Part shown: positions 1 through 9,377 of the stretch, one piece after another
Layout of the letters: each line of letters begins with the position of its first letter
How positions within the stretch are numbered: the first letter of the stretch is position 1
Origin: an uncultured Acetobacteroides sp.
Lineage (GTDB): Bacteria; Bacteroidota; Bacteroidia; Bacteroidales; ZOR0009
NCBI RefSeq assembly: GCF_963678165.1
Contig: NZ_OY782755.1
Coordinates: forward strand, 186,001-250,000
Length of the DNA: 64,000 nucleotides
Direction of reading: 5' to 3'
Notes under the pieces: model-generated
What the model was told of the DNA's origin: nothing
Databases searched by the model: none
Seen by the model: the letters and a program-made list of their open reading frames with translations, nothing else
Translations under genes and position numbers: made by a program

Positions 1-967
1 CGTGATGCAGGCACACCCCCTTGAACTTTGTTACCTTACCGTTAAGCTCAAACCCCTTAGCGGCGCTGTATTTGATCTGGCGTATTCCGAATCGGACAAC
101 CTCCGAGTCTTTTAGCATATTATTCTGGTAGAGCTTTAGCTCGGCCGTGTACAGTTGGGGCGTTTCGGGGCACCATAGGCTGGGATTGGTAACGGCAATG
201 CTCTGCTCTATTGCGTCGCCGAATCTTTCCGACGAAACCTTTTCGGCTACTGCGTTGCCCTTGGCATCCCTGATGGTTGCTTTTACCGTAAGGTTTTCGC
301 CCTGAACCTGCGAGCGGATGTTTACCCTGGCGATGTTGTCGGAAACGGATGGTGTGGTGATCGTGTTTCCCCAATGCTTAAAGCATTCTTTGTTCTTAAC
401 GATTACTCGAACCTTTCGGTACAATCCTGCGCCCGGATACCACCGCGATGAAAAGGGTTGGTTCTCGAGGCGGACTGCAATTACGTTCTTTTTGCCTGCC
501 TGAATGTAGTCGGAGATATCGAAGTAGAAGTAGCTGTAGCCGTAAGGCCTATTCCCTACTTTCTTGCCATTTACAAACACCTCGGCATTGCTCATGGCGC
601 CATCAAAGCAGATCAAAGCCTGTTTGTCGCTACCAAATTCGGGCAAATCCAGCGAGGTTCGGTACCAGCCCACCCCTACGAAGGGCAATGCTCCCGTTCG
701 TCCCGTTTTTTCCGTAGCCACCTTCTCGTTGTTCTGCTCTATCTTGACAACCTGCTTGTCGACCTCCTTATCAAAGGGACCGTAAATGGCCCAATCGTGG
801 GGGATACTTACTGTTTCCCAGTGCGAGTCGTCAAAGTTGGCTTGTAGGGCAGCGGTATTGTCTCCTCGGTAAAATTTCCACACGCTTAGCTCCTTAACCG
901 CCGTTTGCGCATGCAACGCCGAGCCGTAGGCTAGAAGCAGTAGCGCGAAAATAAGACTTCGTCTCAT
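1..967 (-). CDS. Glycoside hydrolase family 2 beta-galactosidase, N-terminal part (cut by window edge)
   Basis: The gene runs off the left edge; about 322 N-terminal codons are present. It starts at ATG 967 with a signal peptide (MRRSLIFALLLLAYGSALHA-Q), so the enzyme is exported. The jelly-roll sugar-binding domain of GH2 follows, with the typical NAEVFVNGKKVG and RPYGYSYFYFDIS blocks near residues 145-175 and RWYPGAGLYR near 195. The visible part ends at FKGVCLHH, the family's entry to the TIM barrel (usually KGVNxHHD), so the catalytic glutamates lie outside the window. GH2 enzymes of this type hydrolyse beta-galactosides or related beta-linked sugars from polysaccharides; the exact substrate cannot be read here. 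No SusC/SusD genes lie beside it within the window. Confidence 0.9.
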   Translation of the reverse strand, partial: MRRSLIFALLLLAYGSALHAQTAVKELSVWKFYRGDNTAALQANFDDSHWETVSIPHDWAIYGPFDKEVDKQVVKIEQNNEKVATEKTGRTGALPFVGVGWYRTSLDLPEFGSDKQALICFDGAMSNAEVFVNGKKVGNRPYGYSYFYFDISDYIQAGKKNVIAVRLENQPFSSRWYPGAGLYRKVRVIVKNKECFKHWGNTITTPSVSDNIARVNIRSQVQGENLTVKATIRDAKGNAVAEKVSSERFGDAIEQSIAVTNPSLWCPETPQLYTAELKLYQNNMLKDSEVVRFGIRQIKYSAAKGFELNGKVTKFKGVCLHH

Positions 968-2020
968 ATTGATGTTTGGTTTTATTTGATTCTTTGGATG
1001 GATTCCTTAAATGACCTACATGGGTAACAAGCGTCTCGGATTTCTGTTCTCCCGGCTTGGCCTACGACGGTTGCCGTACAGCAAGCTGCCGCTTATCGCA
1101 TTACCCGTTTATGTGAGCCTCAATTGGTAAATATAAATTCAATGATCTTTAAGATCAAGAGCATTTAAAGAAGGTACAGAGGATGCAACCTGTACTACAG
1201 ACCGTCTCTACGTTCGTTCTCCCTTCCTCTGTTTGAATCTGATAGGCGTGAACCGTTTGCGGCATAAAATGCTAAGATGTTATCTTATTCTGGGTGGATT
1301 CTTGGTAGGTGCTTACTGGTGGGGTGGCTTTGCTGGAGCGCTACTTGCAAAACTCTCAGCCGAATCTATTCTGCAGGCTATAGCCTGCAATGATAGAGCT
1401 GACGAAGGCTATAGCCCATAGCCGTCAAACTAAGGAATTTTATCAAAAACTCAAATGCATATTCATGGCTCGTTATCCCCTCCTTAGGAGGGGGCAGGGG
1501 TGGGTTTACTCGTTTAAATCAACATTTTACTTCACTTAGCATTCTTGACCCACCCCTACCTCCCGCCTAAGCGGGAGGATAACCAGTTTCAATTATGCAC
1601 TATTGCTAGAGCAATAAGCCTCCTTAGCTTGACGGCTATGCCCATTCGGGGCTGTTAAAGAGGAATGGGCGTTCAACATCTACGGATTTTATCTGCGGCT
1701 AGAGGCTACTGGTTGGTTTTGCTACCCAATAGGTCAAATTTATAGCTGCAAAGTCATATTCTTTTAAACCGAAAATACCTGTTTTGGCAGAACAGGTTTT
1801 CTTACCAGCCTTTTGAGGGCAATGGATGTGCCTAGTTTCCATTGTGCACTTTTATAGCGGAGTATAGTAATTCCAGTGGCTCCGTTCTAATGGGTACTCA
1901 GGGGACGGGAGCCTCGGGCAAGTGATTTAGGTTACCGTTGGGACTATGATGGTAATATTTAGCTTCCTTTACATAGCCGAATAGGCTTCGAATACAAATT
2001 TTAAAATAAGGCTGATAACT
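968..2020. other. Gene-free 1 kb with dispersed repeats
   Basis: No convincing gene is seen. The stretch holds a 48-bp segment at 1361-1408 that recurs exactly, inverted, at 23930-23977. It also holds an imperfect inverted-repeat element at about 1437-1605 that recurs at 26623-26790, and a hairpin around 1780-1800 with arms ACCTGTTTT/AGAACAGGT. Short open frames here have no recognisable domain. Confidence 0.6.
1437..1605. repeat. Dispersed inverted-repeat element, copy 1 (second copy 26623-26790)
   Basis: The left arm begins GTTATCCCCTCCTTAGGAGG and the right arm, read on the other strand, begins GTTATCCTCCCGCTTAGGCG; both continue into a GGGGTGGG core. The arms enclose an AT-rich centre (TTTACTCGTTTAAATCAA). 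The same arrangement, about 90% alike by eye, is found downstream of the esterase gene at 26623-26790. It has no coding capacity and resembles small non-autonomous inverted-repeat elements. Confidence 0.6.
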
Positions 2021-3142
2021 ATGAAAATTACTAGGTTGTTAGTTGCCCTCGCTGCTCTTCTGGCGTTGGGCAGCTGCGCTAAGGATGAGGCAAGTGTGGT
2101 GGCTCCCACATTAAGCGGCGAATTTAAAAGTAGTAAATCGTACGCTACGGTTATTGAGTTTTCCTTTTCATACTATGAGGAAAATGTAGATGGGAAAATT
2201 CTCGAAAAGGGCGTGCTGGTTGGTGAAGATCCTACAACACAAAGCGTAGCAACGTACGATTCCGATACCGCTAAACATCGTGAGATTAACGTTGCGGTGC
2301 GAAACCTAAAGGCGCAGACCACCTACTATGTTCGGCCTTTTGTAAAAACGGAGAAGGGGATTGTACCAGCCAAAGGGACGTATAAGGTGGTAACCGCATC
2401 GGAAGGAAAGCCTGTGCTATTATCGGGATATGCTCGCTTCGACGACAGCTATAATGCAAACCTTGGGGGAATTGTTTACTCGAATGGTGGCGTTCCTATA
2501 GAGGAGGCCGGCTTTATCCTAGCAGGAAAGACCTACAAGGTAGACCCTGCCAATTTAAAAGCTGATACGCTATGGAGCGAGATGGTAAAGGAAATAAATG
2601 TTATTGCCGCCTATAAGTTCTACGCAAAGAACAGGTATGGCTCTGATACGGTTTCCTGTTTTGCCACTTTTATCGATAAGAAACTTCCGTCGTATAAGTA
2701 CTTTACCGTTAGTGCTACTCGCGATAAAATTATTGCCAGCTGCACCTTCTTCGGTCATGGTAAATTTTCTGGATGGAGTAGTTGGAACTATTATGTGATT
2801 GATGATAAACCTACACTGGTTTCAGAGAAAAGTACTAATTCTCCATTTGTTAACGATCCTTCGAATCCTTGTGTTGGATCTTATAGATACAAGGGGTTTG
2901 AGTATGGGCCTACAATTTGTGATGTATATTATTATGAAGAAAAAACTCGGTTTAAGCCAAACACTACCTACTATGTGCGCATGGCTGTTGATTGGTATGA
3001 GCGCGATCCATCCACGAATGAAACTGTACAAAAGTATCTTTGGACCGAGGAGAAGACGGTGGTAACGCCATCGGAGATTAACCTGAATAGTCCTGTAGGC
3101 TCTAGCCTTAAGCAGGCGCACAGAGCCCAGCATACCCGATGA
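2021..3142 (+). CDS. Putative surface lipoprotein with fibronectin-like domains
   Basis: The 373-aa protein begins with a lipoprotein signal (MKITRLLVALAALLALGSC), with the lipid-modified cysteine at residue 19, so it should be anchored in the envelope. The body is beta-rich. Phrases such as LKAQTTYYVRPFVKTEKGIV and FKPNTTYYVRMAVDWYE are typical of Bacteroidota fibronectin type III-like repeats; two or three such domains are likely. No catalytic motif is seen. Its N-terminal third resembles the N-terminal part of the Kelch-type lipoprotein at 40730-42334. It stands alone and is followed by a strong terminator. The function is unknown. Confidence 0.75.
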   Translation: MKITRLLVALAALLALGSCAKDEASVVAPTLSGEFKSSKSYATVIEFSFSYYEENVDGKILEKGVLVGEDPTTQSVATYDSDTAKHREINVAVRNLKAQTTYYVRPFVKTEKGIVPAKGTYKVVTASEGKPVLLSGYARFDDSYNANLGGIVYSNGGVPIEEAGFILAGKTYKVDPANLKADTLWSEMVKEINVIAAYKFYAKNRYGSDTVSCFATFIDKKLPSYKYFTVSATRDKIIASCTFFGHGKFSGWSSWNYYVIDDKPTLVSEKSTNSPFVNDPSNPCVGSYRYKGFEYGPTICDVYYYEEKTRFKPNTTYYVRMAVDWYERDPSTNETVQKYLWTEEKTVVTPSEINLNSPVGSSLKQAHRAQHTR

Positions 3143-3190
3143 GTTGGGGTGTAGAACATATAGCAGGTTAACCAACCTGTCCATAAAAGA

Positions 3191-3219
3191 AAAGCGCAGG
3201 CAGGAGCCTACGCTTTTTT
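3191..3219 (+). terminator. Intrinsic terminator after the lipoprotein gene
   Basis: Stem AAAGCGCAGGC / GCCTACGCTTT with one mismatch, loop AGGA, then a T run. It lies about 50 bp downstream of the stop codon at 3142. Confidence 0.75.
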
Positions 3220-3290
3220 GCATTTTTGGCCTTCGTCCATCGAAGAGGTTTGAATCCTTAGCTCTCTGAGCCGAATATTACCTTAGATTT

Positions 3291-3698
3291 TCATTGCGAC
3301 TGCTTCGATTTGTCGGTCTGCTGTCCATCCCTCGTATTCTTCTGAACGGTAATGGCACCAAATAGCGCTAGGAGAAAGGAGAATGCATAGAATCCCTTTT
3401 CGCTGGGCAGGATGGTAGCATTAATCAAGCCTACCGTCAGGAGTGCAACTGCAGCCAATGTCGAAAACCAGCTGAGGCCGTAGTAAATATCGGTAACTGG
3501 TATTTCTTCTATTCTGTCGCGTACGCATTTCTGAACCGATACTGCCGAAAAAAGCCCCAACAATAGTATGGTGAGGTAATATCCTTTTTCGTTTAAAAGC
3601 ATTTCGGCGCGTACAAGTCCTGTTAGGTATCCAACAACTCCTACAGCAAGCGCAACCCACGACGCCCCAATAAAGGCATTTGATGGTTTTTGATTCAT
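3291..3698 (-). CDS. yiaA: YiaA/YiaB-family inner membrane protein
   Basis: This 135-aa protein has two copies of the YiaA/B two-helix domain. Copy one (residues about 8-60) reads [29 protein letters not shown]. Copy two (about 70-120) reads [29 protein letters not shown]. Each is followed by [13 protein letters not shown] or its equivalent [13 protein letters not shown]. Order, length and motifs match E. coli YiaA closely. Four transmembrane helices are expected in the cytoplasmic membrane. The molecular function is unknown for the family. No operon partner is visible. Confidence 0.9.
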   Translation of the reverse strand: MNQKPSNAFIGASWVALAVGVVGYLTGLVRAEMLLNEKGYYLTILLLGLFSAVSVQKCVRDRIEEIPVTDIYYGLSWFSTLAAVALLTVGLINATILPSEKGFYAFSFLLALFGAITVQKNTRDGQQTDKSKQSQ

Positions 3699-4408
3699 AG
3701 CTATTCTGTTTTTGATATGTATTTCAGCCAGTAACTCCTCGCTAATCGACGTTATTTGATATTCGGAGTCATCTCAAAAGTAGAATTATTTACACATACT
3801 GCAAACTGTCGGGTAAATAGCTACCGAAATAGCATGATGCCTATCGTCACTAGCGGCATCCGAGTTTTGTATAGTTGAATCGGGACTCGGCCAGCAGGGG
3901 GGGGCGCTTTTAAGATTCTTGTTCTAGAAGAGGCCTCTATAAATCTCAGAATAAAAAGGTTTCCCATATTAGCTCGCTTAACAACGGCAGGCAAACGTCG
4001 TATCACCGAACAACCTTCTTCCGTAGACACCATGGCGCAGCCATACCAGACTGGCACGAATCCCTGTTTGAGCGAGGTCGCCTCCACAATGTTCCTTAAT
4101 GCTGTAACGGTCTTAGGGCGATTACCACATTTGAGGTAGCGCCATTCCTCCGCGACTGAGCGAGTTAATTCGTGCCAAGGGTTTTTGGTCCTTTTTGCCC
4201 TACAAAAAGGACAGAAAAGAATAAAAGCTCGCGGCTAAAATCATAAGCAGCATTCAAGGCTTAGCTGAATTTTGTGCTTATATTTTTAAAAGCAAAATCC
4301 CTGACTCGGCCAGCGAGAGGTACCCCTCGCCGATTTATTTTTGCTACATTGCCCGATCGAATTACCGATACAGTAGCCGACAAATCGCATAAACAAACAC
4401 TACAAATA
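3699..4408. other. Gene-free stretch upstream of the serine hydrolase
   Basis: I see no supported gene. A perfect hairpin, GTCCTTTTTG-CCCTA-CAAAAAGGAC, lies at about 4189-4213. Two short similar segments containing GACTCGGCCAGC occur near 3886 and 4303. A TATTTTTG box at 4336-4343 could be the -7 element for the hydrolase gene, but no -33 element is clear. Confidence 0.4.
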
Positions 4409-5647
4409 ATGAAAATGTTAACCGCTGCTATGCTCTTTTTGCTTAGCATAAGTCTTGCACATTCGCAAGAAAAACCCTTTGATGCCAAGGATATCGATCA
4501 GGTGATAGGCCGCTTTAAGGAGAAATGGAACGTTCCGGGGATCTCCGTAGCGATTGCCAAAGATGGGAGGCTGATATACGCCAAGGGATTCGGATACGCC
4601 GATACGGCCACAAAGGAGGAAGTAACCCCATACAGCATGTTTCGAATTGCCAGCTGCTCCAAGACAATAACCGCTACTGGCATCATGAAGCTTATCCAAG
4701 ATAAAAGGCTTGGCATCAACGATACCGTATTTGGTCCTAGGGGCATTCTTAACAATAGCGAGTATGTCTTTACCGATGCGCGTATCGGCAAGATAACGGT
4801 AAAGAACCTGCTCCAGCAAACTATCGGCTGGAATAAGAAGGATGTTGTTGGTGGAAACGAAGCCTCGTACGCGCTAAAAACCCCAACTCCCGCAACCCCG
4901 AACGACGTTATCCGCTATAACCTACAACGGGGGCTCGACTTTGCGCCTAACTCGGCCTATCTGTACTGCAACTTCAACTACATGGTGCTTGGCGAGGTTA
5001 TCCGAAAGGTAACGGGCCAACGCTACGAGGAGTTCATCACCCAGGAGGTGCTCAACCCCATTGGCGCCAGCTACACCAAACCTGGCAATACATTTCCTAC
5101 GGAGCGATTGAAGCATGAGGTGCACTACTACGAGAGCATTCCTGACTCCTGCGGCTCCATTATCGACACCACCCAAAAAGTTACCCTTTCCTATGGGGGA
5201 TACGACCTTCCCACAATGCACCCCAGCGGAGGATGGGTATCGCGCCCCATTGATTTGATAAAGATTCTGATGGGCATAGAGGGTAATGGCTCATCAGCTA
5301 GCATTCTTAGCAAGGAAACCGCCAGCTTAATGAGAACCCCTCCTGATACCATAAAAAGCGGCTACGCCATGGGGCTTGAGGTAAGCAAAGGAGCCTGGTA
5401 TCACTCCGGTGCGCTAACCTGGGGCACATCATCGCTCATGTGCCGAACCGCTCAAGGAGTTTACTACGCCATTGTGTGCAACACCCTTGCAACTAAACCC
5501 GGAACCGACGAGGAGCAGTTCAAGACCATGGTGGAGTACGTGATTGAGATGCACAAGCTGCTGGCCGATCCCCTCAAGGGTGTTACCAGCTATCCAACCA
5601 CCGATCTTTTTGAGAAGTACGATGCCGAGCCTCGTGCGTTGAATTAA
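4409..5647 (+). CDS. Exported serine hydrolase, class C beta-lactamase / PBP4-like family
   Basis: A frame open from 4274 is available, but ATG 4409 is preferred because it puts a clean signal peptide (MKMLTAAMLFLLSISLAHSQ) at the N-terminus; the protein is then 412 aa. The family motifs are present: SxxK as SCSK near residue 80 (nucleophile Ser, Lys base), YxN as YCN near 185, and HxG as HSG near 331. Relatives are D-aminopeptidases, esterases and penicillin-binding-like hydrolases, so beta-lactam resistance should not be assumed. The last seven residues (AEPRALN) and the stop are encoded by a copy of a dispersed repeat seen at 28567 and 44408, suggesting that the original 3' end was replaced. 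Confidence 0.85.
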   Translation: MKMLTAAMLFLLSISLAHSQEKPFDAKDIDQVIGRFKEKWNVPGISVAIAKDGRLIYAKGFGYADTATKEEVTPYSMFRIASCSKTITATGIMKLIQDKRLGINDTVFGPRGILNNSEYVFTDARIGKITVKNLLQQTIGWNKKDVVGGNEASYALKTPTPATPNDVIRYNLQRGLDFAPNSAYLYCNFNYMVLGEVIRKVTGQRYEEFITQEVLNPIGASYTKPGNTFPTERLKHEVHYYESIPDSCGSIIDTTQKVTLSYGGYDLPTMHPSGGWVSRPIDLIKILMGIEGNGSSASILSKETASLMRTPPDTIKSGYAMGLEVSKGAWYHSGALTWGTSSLMCRTAQGVYYAIVCNTLATKPGTDEEQFKTMVEYVIEMHKLLADPLKGVTSYPTTDLFEKYDAEPRALN

Positions 5648-5650
5648 ACC
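5626..5650 (+). repeat. Dispersed-repeat fragment forming the 3' end of the serine hydrolase gene
   Basis: GCCGAGCCTCGTGCGTTGAA plus TTA here matches the repeat at 44406-44428 and, with one or two changes, 28565-28588. In those places the sequence is intergenic. Here it supplies the last codons and the stop. Confidence 0.6.
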
Positions 5651-5841
5651 TTGCGTAGAGAGGTAGGCTCTGCCCTCTGTAATTTCAACATTGAGGAATG
5701 AGCATGTGGTTCATTTTACGGGTAGCTTCCTGCTGCATCTGAACATTTGTTCTATACCTTTGTTATGATACCAAATTTTAACGAGAGGATGGGACATTGG
5801 CTCTGATCTTCGAAAGCACAAACAACTTAAAACATTAAATA

Positions 5842-6279
5842 ATGAGACGTAAAGCAACTGCTAAATGGAATGGTACTGGCCTAGAAGGCAAAGGCGTAAT
5901 AACAACCCCAAGTAGTGTTCTAAATGGTACACCCTACAATTTCACGGCAAGATTTAAGGACGAAGAGGGTAAGTCGGCGACGAATCCAGAGGAGCTGATT
6001 GCAGCAGCACATGCTGGATGCTTCTCTATGGCCCTAAGCTTTCAACTTGTGGGGGCTGGGTTTACTGCCGAAGAGCTGACAACCGATGCTGTTGTTAGCT
6101 TCGACCAGGTAGAGGGGGGATTTGCCATTACAGGTATTACCCTGAAGCTAACCGGAAAGGTACCAGGAATAAGCGAGGAGAAGTTTATGGAACTGGCCAA
6201 TGCTGCCAAGGTGGGATGCCCCATTTCGAAGGCGTTGAGCGCGGTGCCCATTACCCTAGAGGCTAAGCTCGTTAAGTAG
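5842..6279 (+). CDS. osmC: OsmC-family hydroperoxide reductase
   Basis: The 145-aa protein matches OsmC over its full usual length. The redox-active cysteines lie in AAAHAGCFSMALS (Cys about 60) and KVGCPISKAL (Cys about 126). The N-terminal KATAKWNGTGLEGKGVITTPS segment and the ITGITLKLTGKVPGISEEKF strand-helix are also typical. OsmC reduces organic hydroperoxides with two thiols in the cytoplasm. A TACCTTTG box near 5755 fits the Bacteroidota -7 consensus. The gene is monocistronic and followed by a terminator at 6300. Confidence 0.93.
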   Translation: MRRKATAKWNGTGLEGKGVITTPSSVLNGTPYNFTARFKDEEGKSATNPEELIAAAHAGCFSMALSFQLVGAGFTAEELTTDAVVSFDQVEGGFAITGITLKLTGKVPGISEEKFMELANAAKVGCPISKALSAVPITLEAKLVK

Positions 6280-6299
6280 GTTGGTTTTTATATGTTTAG

Positions 6300-6337
6300 G
6301 AGAGGTTATCCAATACTATTTGCGATAGCCTCTCTTT
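6300..6337 (+). terminator. Terminator of osmC
   Basis: Stem GAGAGGTTATC / GATAGCCTCTC with one G-U pair, then TTTCT. A close copy including the loop (AATATTATTTGTG) occurs at 10342-10376, where no gene ends. Confidence 0.7.
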
Positions 6338-6521
6338 CTGTATGTGCTGATATCGGGCACTTTCTTTTGCTAGGTTTATCAGGTGGTTTCGGATAATTAC
6401 TATTGACCATGGCTAAATTCTTCGTTGTAGTAGCTCATTGTACGCCATTTTTCACTAAAGGATATGTGGCTTTTATTTGCTTGCAGTGGCTTATCCTGTA
6501 AACCAAAGGTAGTGAAAAAGG

Positions 6522-6553
6522 AAAGCGCAGCCATTGGTACAGGCTGCGCTTTT
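6522..6553. terminator. Bidirectional hairpin of a repeated terminator type
   Basis: Perfect stem AAAGCGCAGCC / GGCTGCGCTTT between the convergent osmC and GH78 genes. It would serve the minus-strand GH78 gene. Related hairpins occur at 9263, about 28470 and 44313. Confidence 0.7.
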
Positions 6554-6627
6554 ATGTGGTTATGCGGGCTTGCTGCTTTATGGCAGCTACTTATTTTGTG
6601 CGCTGATCTAGACTTCGGTTAGCAAGC

Positions 6628-8949
6628 TTACTCTTTGGTAGCTTCTAGAATATAATTCCCCGCACTAATCCTAAATAGGATATGGCTATCTGTACTTGCT
6701 AAGTGTTCTAAGATCTTTTTATTCTTGATTGCCCTTCCGTTTTCCCAAACAACTTTATTGTTAAACTTTATCTGAGAAATCTTGCATGCAGGAATGCCTA
6801 CTATAGCTTCGGTTCCATTTGGTATGGAAACTGTTAGCCTAAAGCATTTGTCTGTATTCTCAAAGCTGCTTTTAATAACCCCTTTTACCGACTGAACTGT
6901 AGCAGATGCTGCTTTTACGGAGCCTGGATTGGGCTTTATTTGGAATAATTTGTAGCCTGGCTCAATAGGCGCGATACCACACAAATACTGCGATAGTATT
7001 GTTAACGAACCACCACTCCAAGCGTGGTTCGTTGTTCCTCCACCATAACCCTCAGCGCCAATTCCCCAACCCTCAAAAAGGGTTGCATAATCAGGATTGT
7101 TGACCATGCTTCCAAACCTTTTTTTCATACGCTCGATGGCATAATCTGCATAACCCATTTTGAATAGGGCTTCTAGCACGTACTTTTCCATGTAAGGGCT
7201 TGCATGTTCCTCCTTTTTAAAAACATCGTATAAGGCTTGATATTTCCCCTTTTCAGCAATGCCTGCCACAACTGCAAGAGCCTGACACCGATCATCCGTT
7301 TTCCCCTTATAGTCAGGATGACGATAGGCTGTCCCAGTCCAATACTTGGCATTAAAGATAGCTTTAATTCTCTCCATTGATTGCCTGTATTCTGAGGCAT
7401 CTTCACTGCGATTTAGGATTTCGGCCATGTTTAACGCCCCATCAAGCGCCAAATAGTAAAAGCTATTGGTTATAAGCTCCATGTCAATATCATCGCCCCA
7501 ATCACCCCACGACCAACCTCCTTGGCGAAGCTTAATTGAGCCATCATCATTTACGCTCCATAGCTTCAAATACTTTCGTACCCCAGCGTATAGGTCCGAA
7601 ATAGGTTGCTTATCTCCTGTATTCAGATAGTAGTTCCAAAAACCATAGTATCCTATACTTGTAAGCATTTGAATGGGTAATTCTTTATCCCAATTTCCTG
7701 CTGGTACTGGTGCAAATAAAGTGCTGTCAGGTCTTTGCCAGCCTATTAACTCATACATTCCCTTCTTTAGCAGCAAATGGCTTAAGGTATCGAGGGCATA
7801 AAAGGCTTCACCAGATTCGTTAACTTCATCTCCCCACCATTGAGCACGTTCACGGTCGGGACAATCCATATAGTTATCACGCATGGTAACGTAGAGTGTC
7901 CTTAAAGACTTTTGCCAGATTTTATTTAGAAATGGATCGGTACAGGTAAAGCTACCTGCAAACTCGGTATTATATCCTGTTTCTCGATATTTTAGGTCTA
8001 GGACAGTAACTCCCGCTGGTATTTTGTAGATCACTTTATGACCATTCATCCAACCGTAGCTTTCGTAGTCTTGAGTGCCTTTACGGGTAATGTATTGTGC
8101 GTACACATTAGGTTCGCCTCCACCCATAAAGTTTTCTGTTTTTATTTCAACTACTTTGCCTTCTTCATGTGCTGCGATTTTAAGATAGGGGGTTACCTGC
8201 AGATTAGAGGGTAAGGTGCATACAATAGTAGTATCTCTACTTAGTTGAAGCGGAAAGTTAGGTGCTTGAACATAGGAAACAAGCTTTGAGTCTTTCCATT
8301 GAGGAATTGGACGAAGTACTAAGCTATTCCAAGGAGCAATTGGTGGTGTCCCGAGCATTTTGGCATTGCTCCAGTTACCAACCGAGTAGCTTTTTGAAAA
8401 CCAGCTGCCTATATCATTTCTGGCATCAAATCGTATGTTCGATTCTGGTAAACGGAAATTAGGCAGAGGTGCAGGGCAGGTTCCATAGGCAGGATGTTGC
8501 ATTACCTTCCATGAGCTATCGCTTAGCACCTCCATTTCAGGCGTAATGCATTCGAATATAAAACCAAATTTGCCACTGGTTATATGAGAAAATCCACTCT
8601 TCCCAAAGTGCCAGCCTAGAACCGCAATGGTATTGGTCCCCTTCGTAAGATACTTCGAAATATCTACCTTGTCGTAATATGTATCGCTAGGGTTGGGGCC
8701 TCGCTTTAACCCTCCTTCAAACACAACCATCGTGCCGTTTACCCACAACCAGTACTTGCTATCGATTGCAATTTTTGCCAACGCCTTTAATGGCACTCTC
8801 GCTAAAGGAAAGTCTTTACGGAAGCAATACCACGAATTCGCCTCGCTCAGAGAGCTTGGGTCGGTAATCCATTTTGCTTGCCACTTGTCTTGCCCACTTA
8901 GGTTGGGCATTTGAAACGCAATTAAAACAAATAGAAAGAACTTTTTCAT
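6628..8949 (-). CDS. Alpha-L-rhamnosidase, glycoside hydrolase family 78
   Basis: The 773-aa protein starts with a signal peptide (MKKFFLFVLIAFQMPNLSG) and is exported. Residues about 25-330 form the beta-sandwich modules, with WYCFRKDFPL and DSKYWLWVNGTMVVFEGG typical of the N-terminal domain. The (alpha/alpha)6 barrel carries the family block DNYMDCPDRERAQWWGDEVN near residue 360, which includes the acidic residues proposed as general acid, and LFEGWGIGAEGYG...TTNHAWSGG near 625-650. The C-terminal beta domain ends in ISAGNYILEATKE. GH78 enzymes release terminal alpha-L-rhamnose from polysaccharides and glycosides. The enzyme stands alone, without SusCD genes, so its natural substrate is not evident. 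Confidence 0.9.
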   Translation of the reverse strand: MKKFFLFVLIAFQMPNLSGQDKWQAKWITDPSSLSEANSWYCFRKDFPLARVPLKALAKIAIDSKYWLWVNGTMVVFEGGLKRGPNPSDTYYDKVDISKYLTKGTNTIAVLGWHFGKSGFSHITSGKFGFIFECITPEMEVLSDSSWKVMQHPAYGTCPAPLPNFRLPESNIRFDARNDIGSWFSKSYSVGNWSNAKMLGTPPIAPWNSLVLRPIPQWKDSKLVSYVQAPNFPLQLSRDTTIVCTLPSNLQVTPYLKIAAHEEGKVVEIKTENFMGGGEPNVYAQYITRKGTQDYESYGWMNGHKVIYKIPAGVTVLDLKYRETGYNTEFAGSFTCTDPFLNKIWQKSLRTLYVTMRDNYMDCPDRERAQWWGDEVNESGEAFYALDTLSHLLLKKGMYELIGWQRPDSTLFAPVPAGNWDKELPIQMLTSIGYYGFWNYYLNTGDKQPISDLYAGVRKYLKLWSVNDDGSIKLRQGGWSWGDWGDDIDMELITNSFYYLALDGALNMAEILNRSEDASEYRQSMERIKAIFNAKYWTGTAYRHPDYKGKTDDRCQALAVVAGIAEKGKYQALYDVFKKEEHASPYMEKYVLEALFKMGYADYAIERMKKRFGSMVNNPDYATLFEGWGIGAEGYGGGTTNHAWSGGSLTILSQYLCGIAPIEPGYKLFQIKPNPGSVKAASATVQSVKGVIKSSFENTDKCFRLTVSIPNGTEAIVGIPACKISQIKFNNKVVWENGRAIKNKKILEHLASTDSHILFRISAGNYILEATKE

Positions 8950-9377
8950 TCTACAGGGGTAACGGTTATGTGCATTGATTCTTAAGCCAATTTGTTCGCG
9001 GTAGATGCGCCGTGAACTAAACGACTTGTAATATACAAAGTTCTTTTAAGTGCGATAATGGACATTAGTGCACTTTGAACGAATGGTTTATACCAAATGT
9101 ACGGGGCGCAGTGGAATTTAGGTACGTGATTTTCATGTTGCTTCAGCAATAAAGCTTTATTACTTGAGCAGCAGCTGTACTGTTGGCTGCCAACCAGTAT
9201 GCATCGGTAGTAGATTGTGGAAGCTTCCTATAAGCATGTTCCTCTTGTTACGTTCTAGCACTCGCAAAGTAAAGCGCAGCCGTAATGCTGGTTGCGCTTT
9301 ACTTTGCGTTCTGCAAGCTTGCTGATTAATGGCGGTAAGGATGCTACTTATATGTGAGGGCTTTTCTGTGCTATATT
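8950..9377. other. Gene-free stretch with a long hairpin
   Basis: No gene is seen between the divergent promoter region of the GH78 gene and the acetyltransferase 3' end. The only clear structure is the hairpin at 9263-9308. Confidence 0.5.
9263..9308. terminator. Long perfect hairpin, terminator type, downstream of the acetyltransferase gene
   Basis: The arms are 19 bp long, from CGCAAAGTAAAGCGCAGCC to GGTTGCGCTTTACTTTGCG with one G-U pair, around an 8-base loop. It lies 70 bp beyond the 3' end of the minus-strand acetyltransferase gene and belongs to the AAAGCGCAGCC hairpin family. Confidence 0.65.

Noticed and set aside
3821-4087. 88-aa minus-strand protein
   Set aside because: No recognisable domain, no start context, odd composition and no neighbouring support.
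4274-4408. Longer N-terminus for the serine hydrolase
   Set aside because: It places 45 basic residues before an evident signal peptide that starts at ATG 4409.
4409-5647. Beta-lactam resistance gene
   Set aside because: The motifs only show membership of the broad serine hydrolase family, most of whose members are esterases or peptidases.
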